A stretch of 64,000 nucleotides of DNA, taken from a virus. The position numbers were made by a program, and so were the translations under genes. The stretch spans positions 1 to 64,000 of IMG/VR virus record IMGVR_UViG_3300010883_000010. One strand, 5' to 3'. Shown here piece after piece: positions 48,277 to 57,441 of the stretch. How positions within the stretch are numbered: position 1 is the stretch's first letter; each line of letters begins with the position of its first letter. The notes beneath the pieces were generated by a model. That model searched no databases, had not been told where the DNA came from, and was given only the letters and a program-made list of their open reading frames with translations.

Positions 48277-49947
48277 ATGAGATTTAAAGAATTAACACAA
48301 AAAGATAAGGACTTTTTCAAGCAAACATACCTTGATAAAACATATAAGTGGGATCAAAGAATAAGCATATTAATGGAATATGCTGGAGTATCTAGACGTA
48401 CTATACAAAAATGGCTTTCTAAACTTGAGCTAACTTCGTACATAGAGGCAGAATCCCCGGAGCTTATTAAAGCAAAGGAAAAGAAATTTGATAAAAAGAA
48501 GAAAAGATTTATTATATCTTGGGCACAGAATAATACTCCGATTCATGAAAAATTTCTAAATAACATTGAAGGGTACGCTGAGTATATAGATGCGAGTATA
48601 CATATAATTGCAGGCAGATATAGAAATCCTACTTCGATATTCACTGATAGTAAAAAAGATATTTGGCACGATAGAGTAATACAATATTTAGATGCAGCGA
48701 GACATGATGTTCATGAGTATGTATCTATAATGTCAGATGTTAAAATTCAACCGACGGCAATTAATCCAATGACTGGTTTACAAGGAATGAGTGGAATAAA
48801 TTCTTGTGTATTCGGTTCTCCTAAAACTCAATTTATAACTATTCCAGTATTGGAAGGATGTAAGCCAAAGGCAATGGTTACTACTGGCGCATGTACTGTT
48901 AAAAATTATACAGATTCTAAATCTGGTAAAAAAGGAGAATTTCACCATACTCTAGGATTTGTTGTTGTTGAAATAAAAGATAACGAAACGTTTTTTATTA
49001 GACAAGTCACAGCAATGGAAGATGGAAGTTTTACCGATCTATACTATGACATATCATTTAATGGATCAGAAGATCCTATTGAGTTCGACACTAAAACTGA
49101 AGAGATAAATTGGTCCACTTCTAATTTTGGAGCTGAGCCAATTAAATTAAATGGAGAATCTATAGTTTCTAAAATTAAAGAAATAGATGCATGTGTTCTT
49201 GGAGATATACATTATGGACATGAAGATGGCGAAGTAATGTCATCAACCTTTAAAATGCTAGATATTCTTAAACCAAGTCATGTAATTTTACATGATGTAT
49301 TTGACGGAAGCTCAATAAGCCACCATCAAATGAAAGATCCTTTTATTCAATATAGAAAGGAAAAGCATGGAACTAATAATTTGAAAAAGGAAGTAGATTA
49401 CATGATAGATGAACTTTCTAAATTTAAAAAGTTTAAAAATGTAATAATTGTTAGAAGTAATCACGATGATTTTGTAGATAGGTGGTTAAAAAATACAGAT
49501 TGGAAAAAACAACCAAGCTATATTAATTCTCCAGAATATATGAGATATAGCCAAATATTATTAACTCAATATGCAGGAGAAGGAGAAGTAAAAGGAGTTA
49601 TCCCCGCTCTTATAAATGAAGAATATCCAGAATACATTACATTAGGAAGATCTGAAAGCTATAAAGTCAATGGTTGGGAAGTAGGTCAACATGGAGACGT
49701 AGGATCAGGCGGAAGTAGAGGATCTTTACAGCAATTTAGAAAACTAAATACTAAAATTATAGTTGGACACTATCATTCTCCTGGTAGATTTGATGGAGCT
49801 CTTGCTGTTGGGACGTCATCTAATTTAAGGGTTGGATATAATCTTGGACCGAGTGGATGGTTGCAATCCCATGTTATTATACATAAAAATGGAAAGGCTC
49901 AGCATATTAATTTTATAGACGGAGAATATACTACGTTAAAATATTAA
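48277..49947 (+). CDS. T5 A1-like protein: HTH plus metallophosphatase nuclease
   Basis: 556 aa. The N-terminal helix-turn-helix (ISILMEYAGVSRRTIQKWLSKL, theme residues about 28-49) is followed by a long middle domain (TTGACTV, HHTLGFVVVE). A calcineurin-type metallophosphatase with VLGDIHYGHEDG (about 306-317), LHDVFDG, VRSNHDDF and GHYHSPGRFDG follows. This order matches the T5 pre-early protein A1, needed for host DNA breakdown and completion of DNA entry. Recognition is from memory of the family. Its stop overlaps the convergent lysozyme-like gene by 4 bases. Confidence 0.65.
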   Translation: MRFKELTQKDKDFFKQTYLDKTYKWDQRISILMEYAGVSRRTIQKWLSKLELTSYIEAESPELIKAKEKKFDKKKKRFIISWAQNNTPIHEKFLNNIEGYAEYIDASIHIIAGRYRNPTSIFTDSKKDIWHDRVIQYLDAARHDVHEYVSIMSDVKIQPTAINPMTGLQGMSGINSCVFGSPKTQFITIPVLEGCKPKAMVTTGACTVKNYTDSKSGKKGEFHHTLGFVVVEIKDNETFFIRQVTAMEDGSFTDLYYDISFNGSEDPIEFDTKTEEINWSTSNFGAEPIKLNGESIVSKIKEIDACVLGDIHYGHEDGEVMSSTFKMLDILKPSHVILHDVFDGSSISHHQMKDPFIQYRKEKHGTNNLKKEVDYMIDELSKFKKFKNVIIVRSNHDDFVDRWLKNTDWKKQPSYINSPEYMRYSQILLTQYAGEGEVKGVIPALINEEYPEYITLGRSESYKVNGWEVGQHGDVGSGGSRGSLQQFRKLNTKIIVGHYHSPGRFDGALAVGTSSNLRVGYNLGPSGWLQSHVIIHKNGKAQHINFIDGEYTTLKY

Positions 49948-50936
49948 GAATAGTTATATTCTATTATCTTAGAATCCCTAGCTGCTTTTGCCCACATATG
50001 ATTTTTCCAAGCGTGAAAATACTTATCTGGTTTATTATATTTACCCATCGAATATACGATATACTTATATAAAATATCAGCAGCATCCTTAGTATTCTTT
50101 GCATTCTTGAAACTATTGAACTTAGATACTCCCATTTCTGACTTGATAAACTTAATCATTTCTAATATAGTATCGTATGTACTTCCTATAATCTTATTAT
50201 CTTTATATACTCCAGATTCAGCTAGTTTAACTAAAAGAGATTTTCTACGAGATCCCTGCCAACTTATTATTCCAAAATTAGTAGCATGATTTTTTGGATC
50301 AGAATGGCTAGATGTTATTTTAGACCATCTTAAATTATTTTCTCTTCCTACGTTTCCTATTAAAGCTGCTATTGAATTAGTGTTCATTCCTAAACTTTTA
50401 CCTCCTTTTCTAATAGATTCAGCTACCTCCTTTTGTTTATCTGAATTTCTAGAAATATATAATTTTGCCATTTCGAAATTACTCTGTTCTTTTTTGCTAG
50501 AAAAAACTAACTTATTTGAATCAGAGTCATATACCTTTAAGCTTTTAGAGTATTTCTCATTTAATTCCTTTACACTTTTTTTGTTTTCAACAAGAGTCCA
50601 CGACGTAGATCCCATTTTTTGATATTCCCAATATTTCTTAGACGAATCTATCTTATAATAAAAATTAGCCCTGCTTGATATTTTGTGCTTATCATATCCA
50701 GGTTTAGCATATACTCCTAATTTCTTATTATATTTTGAATTTAATGCAGATACACTTTGCTCATTCTGAACAAAGAACCAACTATCAGCATCCTTTTTCT
50801 TATACGCCCAATATTTTTTACTACTAGATACTTTGTATACATGGCTTGGACGCGAAGGTATAGTATACTTCTCTTCATTATCTTTAGATACTTCTTTTTG
50901 TTCAAATATTTTAGTAAACGATATTATTCTTTTCAT
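49944..50936 (-). CDS. Tail-lysozyme-like protein with two N-terminal repeats
   Basis: 330 aa. Residues 1-14 (MKRIISFTKIFEQK) have the capsid-targeting-like pattern with IxE. Two related repeats follow (about 33-75 and 88-135; shared SSKKYWxYxK, W, SVxxLNxKY). The C-terminal domain (about 165-325) has NSIAALIGNVGRENNLRW, NFGIISWQGSRRKSLL and KNAKNTKDAADILYKY, like the phage tail lysozyme family, with Glu in GREN as likely acid. It should cut peptidoglycan. The baseplate hub at 58594 lacks a lysozyme domain, so this may be the entry or lysis enzyme. Confidence 0.65.
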   Translation of the reverse strand: MKRIISFTKIFEQKEVSKDNEEKYTIPSRPSHVYKVSSSKKYWAYKKKDADSWFFVQNEQSVSALNSKYNKKLGVYAKPGYDKHKISSRANFYYKIDSSKKYWEYQKMGSTSWTLVENKKSVKELNEKYSKSLKVYDSDSNKLVFSSKKEQSNFEMAKLYISRNSDKQKEVAESIRKGGKSLGMNTNSIAALIGNVGRENNLRWSKITSSHSDPKNHATNFGIISWQGSRRKSLLVKLAESGVYKDNKIIGSTYDTILEMIKFIKSEMGVSKFNSFKNAKNTKDAADILYKYIVYSMGKYNKPDKYFHAWKNHMWAKAARDSKIIEYNYS

Positions 50937-50951
50937 ATCTTAATTAAGAAT

Positions 50952-51035
50952 TTAATTTAATAGATCCTCCTGCTTTTTTAACCACTCTTCGGACACTGCT
51001 TCATTTAAACTATCGAAGGTTATTACTCTTTTCAT
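50952..51035 (-). CDS. 27-aa peptide resembling the leader of the lysozyme-like protein
   Basis: ATG 51035 to TAA 50952. The peptide begins MKRVITFDSLNEAVSEE, matching MKRIISFTKIFEQKE of the next gene downstream at the same positions, including a LxE site. Both are on the minus strand 16 bases apart. Either a short head-targeted peptide or the remnant of a duplicated gene. Confidence 0.45.
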   Translation of the reverse strand: MKRVITFDSLNEAVSEEWLKKQEDLLN

Positions 51036-51080
51036 ATATCAAAGTTAGCTTTTATTATATAAATATTTATTAGAATTATG

Positions 51081-51094
51081 ATAAATAAAATAAA
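51081..51094 (+). promoter_or_regulatory. Candidate late promoter, variant, for the structural run
   Basis: ATAAATAAAATAAA ending 10 bases before ATG 51104. A second TATAAATA at 51058-51065 overlaps an ATAAATATTTAT palindrome in the same divergent gap and could serve either strand. Confidence 0.45.
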
Positions 51095-51103
51095 AGATTG
51101 CAA

Positions 51104-51310
51104 ATGGCTAAAAAGAAAAATTCGTCATACAATAATTATCTAAAATATTTAAATGGAACTGAGAAATTATCTAATGCTGTATTGCAGCATCCTGATGAGG
51201 CCGATGATAATAGTTCAATGTATTCATATATGAAGGGAGAAGTTAAAAGAAACATATGGATAATGCCGTGGAAGAAATTTAGAAATATAGGTCTACCTAA
51301 AAAGAAATAA
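51104..51310 (+). CDS. Small basic hypothetical protein
   Basis: 68 aa from ATG 51104; the TTG 51098 alternative adds two residues only. Basic, with Tyr-rich N-terminus (SSYNNYLKYLNG) and a KRNIWIMPWKKF segment near the end. First gene of the baseplate run, so a virion role is possible. Not recognised. Confidence 0.6.
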   Translation: MAKKKNSSYNNYLKYLNGTEKLSNAVLQHPDEADDNSSMYSYMKGEVKRNIWIMPWKKFRNIGLPKKK

Positions 51311-51319
51311 ACTTATTAC

Positions 51320-53275
51320 ATGAATGTTAAAGATGCTATAAAATTAATGTCCAATAAAGTAGGAGGTAAGTCGAGTAATCAGGTGAGCCGACAGGCATCA
51401 CTAGATGCTGTCAAAAAGACATTTGATGTACTACCTAATAATCTATTAGAAGTTGAACCGAATGACCCGAATATACAAAGGTTATTTTTCTATTTAACTG
51501 ATCCTAAAAAATTAGAATATATTGAGGAATTTACTAAAAGCGAAGCATATGCTTTAGAACAAATAATAAAAAAAGAAGATCCTTCTGGTGGTTCTAAAAA
51601 AATAGAAAATAATGATAAAGAGTATGCTAATTCATTTAGTGCCGCAGCTGTTCTGCTTGCTAGATTAGAAAAACTATATAAAATATATTCTAAAGGAATA
51701 GAGCAGATAGAAATAGACAGGGATAAGCACCTAATTTCCTCTCTTAGAAACATGGGAATAGTATTAAATTTAGAGCCAATTTTAGGTAAAGGCAATGTTG
51801 GTACCATCGGTAAAATTGGAGGTATTGATAGTGATATAGATAAAGACTCATTTGAGCTAATTGTAAAGAGAGAATCTCACATCACATCTAAAAAAGATAT
51901 ACATAAAATTCTTAAAAAGCTTCCGGCAAGCAGTAATCTAAATAGTAGATCTAGGGGTAACCACCTAAAGACAATGAGCGATATTAAGAAAACTAGCTCT
52001 GACTCTATAAAGAGTTGGTATGAATGGGCATCAAAGACATTTGAAAAAACAATAGATACAATAGAAGCAGATGTAGAAGAAGATGCAGTAATAAAAATAG
52101 AAAACATAAAAGATTTTTCAGAAAGAGTTGGAGGAGATATTATATTAAATTTAGTAGTCAACCATAAAGGAAAAGAAACTAGTTTTGGATCCAAAATTAA
52201 AGAAAAGGAATTATCTTTACCTAGCTCTAAAAATTTAAAGGAAAAAAGGCAATTATTAACTAGAATTAGACGAGTTCTTGGCGTAGCAGAGCTTCCTGCA
52301 TTTGACGATAATCAAATACAAAGACAGGGAGATTACTTTAGATTGTTTAATACGTTAAGAAATGAGAATATTGGATGGATGGATACAATACTATTAACTG
52401 ATATATTTAAAGGAGAAACTAATAAGTTTAATGGGTTTAAACAATACATTGAAAACGAAAGTGCTGAAGAGGCCGAGCAACTTAATTACTTAACAGCATC
52501 TGAGCTTTGGATACTTAAATTTATTGAAAGCGACTATCTCGGGGATTTTAGTCCAAGGGAAATAAAGCAGCATACTGCTACAATTCAATCCATGACTCTT
52601 GATAAATCTAAAGATATTAAAAACTCATATCTTTCAAAAGGATTTAATCTAGGTAACTTTAACTCTGTTCAAATTAACCCAGAAATAAGTTTACCTTTAT
52701 ATAAAAAAGTTAAACTAGCAGTAAACGAAGCCGATAGAAAAAAAGAAAATCCCTTTAGAAATATAATGTCTGGGATTGGATCAGTAATAATGGGAATTAT
52801 GCCAACTAAACTAGATAATTTTGATGCGGGCAGAGCAAAACAAAATAATGACCAAAATAAAGCAGTATTTAAAGGAATAAGTAATGTAGTTAAAGGACTT
52901 GTTGGAATTACCGGAGGAAAAGATGCTGCTAGAAAATATGAAAAAGGTATGAAAAAAGTAACTAATAATATGGTATCAAAATCTATAGGTGCAACCACGT
53001 TTGATCAAAACGATAATTCTATAAAAGAGGATATGGTAGCTCCACTTGACAGCGGACCTGGGGCGTTTCACCAAACTGGTCCAAGTATGGGAGGGGGATT
53101 TTCCCATCCTGATGGAACACCGGATCCATTTGCACTGATTGGTCCAGCTAGAAACACCACAACAAATAAGAAGAAAAAGAAGAAGAAGACTAAACCGGTT
53201 GACTGGAGAAAGTCTAGTTCTTTTGCAAGTAGCAAAGTACTTTCTTTTTCAGATTTTATAAACAGAGACAGCTAA
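51320..53275 (+). CDS. Large probable virion structural protein
   Basis: 651 aa, not recognised. Mostly helical, with a long charged middle and a Gly/Pro-rich segment near the end (about 590-620: GPGAFHQTGPSMGGGF), a poly-Lys run (about 627-633) and a C-terminus SSKVLSFSDFINRDS that resembles the F-x-x-F part of the capsid-targeting-like motif, though placed at the C-terminus. Followed by a baseplate-type gene with its own late promoter. Weak hydrophobic stretches at about 480-500 (IMSGIGSVIMGIMP) are possible membrane-active segments. Confidence 0.65.
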   Translation: MNVKDAIKLMSNKVGGKSSNQVSRQASLDAVKKTFDVLPNNLLEVEPNDPNIQRLFFYLTDPKKLEYIEEFTKSEAYALEQIIKKEDPSGGSKKIENNDKEYANSFSAAAVLLARLEKLYKIYSKGIEQIEIDRDKHLISSLRNMGIVLNLEPILGKGNVGTIGKIGGIDSDIDKDSFELIVKRESHITSKKDIHKILKKLPASSNLNSRSRGNHLKTMSDIKKTSSDSIKSWYEWASKTFEKTIDTIEADVEEDAVIKIENIKDFSERVGGDIILNLVVNHKGKETSFGSKIKEKELSLPSSKNLKEKRQLLTRIRRVLGVAELPAFDDNQIQRQGDYFRLFNTLRNENIGWMDTILLTDIFKGETNKFNGFKQYIENESAEEAEQLNYLTASELWILKFIESDYLGDFSPREIKQHTATIQSMTLDKSKDIKNSYLSKGFNLGNFNSVQINPEISLPLYKKVKLAVNEADRKKENPFRNIMSGIGSVIMGIMPTKLDNFDAGRAKQNNDQNKAVFKGISNVVKGLVGITGGKDAARKYEKGMKKVTNNMVSKSIGATTFDQNDNSIKEDMVAPLDSGPGAFHQTGPSMGGGFSHPDGTPDPFALIGPARNTTTNKKKKKKKTKPVDWRKSSSFASSKVLSFSDFINRDS

Positions 53276-53307
53276 CTAATTTGTAATATCCTATTCTGTA
53301 TTTTTTA

Positions 53308-53319
53308 ATAAATAATAAA
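53308..53319 (+). promoter_or_regulatory. Candidate late promoter of the baseplate run
   Basis: ATAAATAATAAA on the + strand, ending 14 bases before ATG 53333. It shows that the motif works with the same spacing on either strand. Confidence 0.68.
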
Positions 53320-53332
53320 AAGAATCTATAAT

Positions 53333-55381
53333 ATGGGCAATATGCCAACTTTACCATTAGTACCCATGATTAATGACTTGGCTAGCGGTGTATCCTTATC
53401 GCTTGGTGACGAAGCCGGCGATCAATTTCATCTTCTGCAAGAAGCATATAGAGAGAAAGGTGATGCAATCGTTGATAAACATGAACCTGTTCCAGGATCT
53501 CAGTCTCTATTTAATCCATTTAAAATATTTAAATATAGTAAATTTGGATTAAGTGATTATAATTTAGATTTACATTTTGATACTCCAAATAGTTCAATGA
53601 ACCAAAATGATAGAGCAGCAATGTCTGGTTTATCAAACGGGGATTCATATTCTGCTCCTGGTGAAGGAGGAGGAACTGTAACTTCTGGCGGATATGGAGA
53701 AATGGCAGCAAATTTCCAACCGTTTTCTGATACTAGACGGTGGATGGAAAATCCAACAGCTACAAATATTATACAATGGAGTAATCTTCAAACTCAAGCG
53801 GATAACACTGCAATTAGCCCTACACCATATGCTACTACTGATTTCCTATGGTGTAAGCATTATGGTAAAGTTCCAAATAATAGAATGCTAACTCTTAGGA
53901 GATATGCTCTTCCAGTTGAAGATAACTTACAGATTAGACCGGATAAAGGTCCATTAGTTCCGACTGCCCAAGCAGTAAGCTGGTATGGAACTGATCTTGG
54001 AAATCCGCTTAATAGTATCTTAGGATTAAGTTGGGGAATGAATTGGACTGAAGATAAATCTAAAGTTCAAGATATAACAGGTAATGAAATATCAGTAGAA
54101 GATATTGCGGCTGCTGCTGGCGTAGATGACCCAAAAGTCATAAATATCCTTAAAACTCAAGTTTTTTCTGGGAGTGGAGGAAAAGTAGACATACTTAAAC
54201 TCGCAGGATACGATACAGAAATTCAAAAGTATATTAGAGAAGCATATTCTAACGATGGTCCATATTGGAATAGAGTACTTGGTCCGGTCAACGTAATTGA
54301 TAGTACTAAAAGAAGAGATAGAGGATTCACAAAGCAAAAGGGAATAACTATGAAATTTCATTATTCTCTTAGATCATATGCTGGAATTAATCCTAAAATT
54401 GCATTCTTAGATTTATATTCTAATTTCTTGAGCTTGACTATGAATACTGCGCCGTTCTGGGGAGGAGGAGCTAGGTATTTCCAAAAAACTGGAGTAACTC
54501 TTCCAGGTTTTGGTATAGAAAATAAAATGTTAGATGGCGATGTAATTGGAGCAATATCCTTAGGATCTAAGCAAATACAACAAGCTGCACAACAAAATAT
54601 TGAGCAATTAGTTGCTTTTGCTCAATCAATTAATGCAGGTAATTATAAAGGATCAAATTCAGATAAGGCAATTGAAGAAAGAAGAAAGGAATTAGATCAG
54701 GGCTTTTTAGATAACGTTCCAGAAGGAGAAACGGATCCAATATCTAAGCTTCTTGCTCCTAGGGTAGGTGAACTTCTTAGAAAGCCTCTTATATATCGAG
54801 CAATATTAGACGGTAGAGCAGTTGGAGAATGGCACCTAACTGTAGGTAATCCTATGAATCCAATGGCGGTAATTGGAAATCTATGTTTAACTACGGCATC
54901 TGTTGAGTTTGGGGAAGTGCTAGGAATAGATGATTTTCCAACAGAAGTAACATTTACAGTTAATCTAGATCATGGTAGACCGAGAGCAAAACAAGACTTA
55001 GAATCAATATTTAACTTAGGTAATGGGGCATTAGGATATTCTCAATTACCTCCACCTCCGTCGGCATCAAATAGCTATGGCGATAATAATACACAGAAAA
55101 TGAATTCGGCCTATGGAGGTAGGGTAGATGCAAGCACGAATCCTGATCAAATTGGAAACAAAGTCACTGAATCAGTTGACGATGCTGGAATGGGATATGA
55201 GGGAGTAACTAATACAAACTTAAACAGTAACGTATCTGATTCAGAAAATGCTGTAAATTCAGAACAGTTAGACGCCCTAGTGAAGCATTATGGAAAAAGA
55301 GTTACTGCAATGTATGGGGAAGGATTTGGAAATAGTCCAATACTTAAAGATTATTTCACAGAATTAAAAACTAAAGATTAA
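53333..55381 (+). CDS. Baseplate or tail structural protein
   Basis: 682 aa, not assigned to a specific T4 gene. Pro-rich start, Gly/Ser-rich loops (GEGGGTVTSGGYGEM), then alpha/beta with PPPPS near the end of the folded part. The C-terminal third contains YRAILDGRAVGEWHLTVGNPMNPMAVIGNL and VEFGEVLGIDDFPTEVTFTVNLDHGRPRAKQD, a fold suggestive of tube-like or hub-like beta domains. First of six consecutive genes that include gp53- and gp5-like proteins, so a baseplate role is likely. Confidence 0.65.
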   Translation: MGNMPTLPLVPMINDLASGVSLSLGDEAGDQFHLLQEAYREKGDAIVDKHEPVPGSQSLFNPFKIFKYSKFGLSDYNLDLHFDTPNSSMNQNDRAAMSGLSNGDSYSAPGEGGGTVTSGGYGEMAANFQPFSDTRRWMENPTATNIIQWSNLQTQADNTAISPTPYATTDFLWCKHYGKVPNNRMLTLRRYALPVEDNLQIRPDKGPLVPTAQAVSWYGTDLGNPLNSILGLSWGMNWTEDKSKVQDITGNEISVEDIAAAAGVDDPKVINILKTQVFSGSGGKVDILKLAGYDTEIQKYIREAYSNDGPYWNRVLGPVNVIDSTKRRDRGFTKQKGITMKFHYSLRSYAGINPKIAFLDLYSNFLSLTMNTAPFWGGGARYFQKTGVTLPGFGIENKMLDGDVIGAISLGSKQIQQAAQQNIEQLVAFAQSINAGNYKGSNSDKAIEERRKELDQGFLDNVPEGETDPISKLLAPRVGELLRKPLIYRAILDGRAVGEWHLTVGNPMNPMAVIGNLCLTTASVEFGEVLGIDDFPTEVTFTVNLDHGRPRAKQDLESIFNLGNGALGYSQLPPPPSASNSYGDNNTQKMNSAYGGRVDASTNPDQIGNKVTESVDDAGMGYEGVTNTNLNSNVSDSENAVNSEQLDALVKHYGKRVTAMYGEGFGNSPILKDYFTELKTKD

Positions 55382-55383
55382 TT

Positions 55384-55965
55384 ATGTTACTTAGCGATAT
55401 TTTAAATAGTAAGAAAACAATATATAACAATGGATTTAGATCCACTGATATAGTTAGTGGAACTTTTAGATATCCTACTAATTCTAAATCAAATTTAGTA
55501 TTGGTTGGATTCGACGAAAATATGAGACCTGATCTTGTTGTTAATAGAATATACGGTAATCAGATGATGTGGGATATTCTTTTAAAGTTTAATGGAATAT
55601 CTAATCCATTCTCAATAGAACAAGGAGATTTATTATATGCTATGCCATTTGGTGATGGAGCGGGAGCTATTAAAAAACCACTCAATATAATAAGTAGAGA
55701 TAAAGGAAAAAGTGAACTTCCAGTAAGTCCTCTTTTAGATCCTAAGACAAAGAAAGATAAAGATAGATTAAAAAATCTTCAAAATAAGATTGGAGAAGTA
55801 GTTCCGCCTAATGTAAATAGAGCAGGAGATAAAAACGTTAAGATAAAAAATGGAAAGGTAATATTTGGCGAAGATGTAACTACCATCAAAAAAGATAATT
55901 GTCCAGTTCCTATATCTAGAAATAGATTACAAGCTGCCCTATTAAAAGATAAAATATTTATTTAG
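55384..55965 (+). CDS. Baseplate wedge protein, gp53-like (LysM-like)
   Basis: 193 aa (T4 gp53 196). The LysM-like segment RPDLVVNRIYGNQMMWDILLKFNGISNP (theme: residues about 48-75) parallels T4 gp53 RPEELANAIYGNPQLYWVLLMCN. Then IEQGDLLYAMPFGDG. gp53 completes the wedge and helps join wedges to the hub. It starts 2 bases after the previous gene. Confidence 0.7.
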   Translation: MLLSDILNSKKTIYNNGFRSTDIVSGTFRYPTNSKSNLVLVGFDENMRPDLVVNRIYGNQMMWDILLKFNGISNPFSIEQGDLLYAMPFGDGAGAIKKPLNIISRDKGKSELPVSPLLDPKTKKDKDRLKNLQNKIGEVVPPNVNRAGDKNVKIKNGKVIFGEDVTTIKKDNCPVPISRNRLQAALLKDKIFI

Positions 55966-55966
55966 T

Positions 55967-57439
55967 ATGTCGTATTCTGATACTATAAAAGGAGTATTAC
56001 TCCCAAAGATTGCTACAAAGGAAATATCAGTAAGTGATACGGGTTCAGTAACTTCTGAAAATATCCAGTATAAACAACAGGGAGATACTGGAGCCCCAGA
56101 AGATAAGCAGGGATCGGATGCACCTCTGGTATTTGTAAATAAGATTAGTATTACTCCTCAGTACTTATGTATTGATGAAACCGGATATTTACCTAGAATT
56201 AAGTTAATATTTAAAGATCCAAGTGGAGCATTAACTGGTCCTAATTATCCTAAAAAAGATCCAATACTCAGTGTTTATATTAAATCAGGTAATCCTAAAC
56301 TTAAACCAATAGCATGTGATTGGCTGATAACTAATATTAAAACATCGCTGGACGAGGTTCTCGATGTAGATGACCCAGAAGGATTAACTATATTCACCGT
56401 AACAGGAGAATTGTTTATACCTAAAATATATGATAATAAATCAACCGCATATCCTAATCTTAGTTCAAAAGATGCACTAGAAAAATTAGCAGGGGATTTA
56501 GATTTAGGTTACGCAATCAATAACGTTAGTACCGATGATTCTATGACTTGGATAAATACCAATAGAAATTCTCTTGATTTCATAAGGCATATATCTATGC
56601 ATTCTTATTTAAACGAGGATTCCTTTTTCAATTCATTTATTGATAAGTATTACTATTTAAATTTTATTAACGTATCTGAACAGATGAAGGGAGGTCATGA
56701 TTTAAATTTAACCTATGATAATCAGGTTGATTCTAGTGAATTCTCTAAATCTTCAGCAATGAAGAATGCTGATTCTACAGATACTTCAGAACAACTTTCA
56801 GCAATGATGCTTACTAATAAACCAAGTAATAAGGGGAAACCTGATTTTATTATAAAGTATTCTTTACAGGGATCAAACGGAAGAGTTCTTAAAACTAAAG
56901 GATATAGAAAGAAAATATATTATTATGATCATACTCTAGATTCCGATGATAAGTTTACTAGTTTTTACATGAGCCCTCTTAGAACAAGTGGAGACAATGA
57001 CGATCTTGCTCTAATTCCAGAAAATGAATTTTTAAAAGATAGTATGATTAAGAAGTGGATGAATATTGACTATGGTAATAATCATAGAGAATATAATGCA
57101 GCTGCTTTAATCAATAACCATAATATTAATGAATTAAATAAGATAAAGTTTAAAGTAGAAACAGCCGGTATTAATTTTCAAGTTGTTAGAGGAGCAGCCC
57201 TTCCGGTTGCAATATATCAACCTTCTCTTGCTGCACAGCAGAGAGAAGCAAAAACTGAAAAAATAATAGAAGAAGAAAAGAAGTTGACCGAGGGAGGTCT
57301 TGAAACGGATGATGTATTAAGTGGAAGATACTATGTAATGGGAACAAGATACATATATGATGAATTAAATGGAGCATTCCCATTTAAAACTGAATTTACA
57401 CTAGGAAGAGTTGAATGGCTAGGAGAAAATAATATTTAA
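55967..57439 (+). CDS. Baseplate hub-like protein (gp27-type role)
   Basis: 490 aa. Beta-rich N-terminal half with PLVFVNKISITPQYLCIDETGYLPRIKLIF strands and a SSKDALEKLAGDLDLGY region, typical of gpD/gp27 hub proteins, and a C-terminal GRYYVMGTRYIYDELNGAFPFKTEFTLGR that resembles the closing strands of such hubs. A coiled Glu/Lys segment (about 430-450) interrupts it. Followed by a tube-like and a spike-like gene. Assignment by layout and context. Confidence 0.55.
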   Translation: MSYSDTIKGVLLPKIATKEISVSDTGSVTSENIQYKQQGDTGAPEDKQGSDAPLVFVNKISITPQYLCIDETGYLPRIKLIFKDPSGALTGPNYPKKDPILSVYIKSGNPKLKPIACDWLITNIKTSLDEVLDVDDPEGLTIFTVTGELFIPKIYDNKSTAYPNLSSKDALEKLAGDLDLGYAINNVSTDDSMTWINTNRNSLDFIRHISMHSYLNEDSFFNSFIDKYYYLNFINVSEQMKGGHDLNLTYDNQVDSSEFSKSSAMKNADSTDTSEQLSAMMLTNKPSNKGKPDFIIKYSLQGSNGRVLKTKGYRKKIYYYDHTLDSDDKFTSFYMSPLRTSGDNDDLALIPENEFLKDSMIKKWMNIDYGNNHREYNAAALINNHNINELNKIKFKVETAGINFQVVRGAALPVAIYQPSLAAQQREAKTEKIIEEEKKLTEGGLETDDVLSGRYYVMGTRYIYDELNGAFPFKTEFTLGRVEWLGENNI

Positions 57440-57441
57440 AT

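Noticed and set aside
52669-52998. Minus-strand hydrophobic ORF opposite the 651-aa structural gene
   Set aside because: Typical shadow of a Gly/Lys/Asn-rich coding strand; no start context or family pattern.
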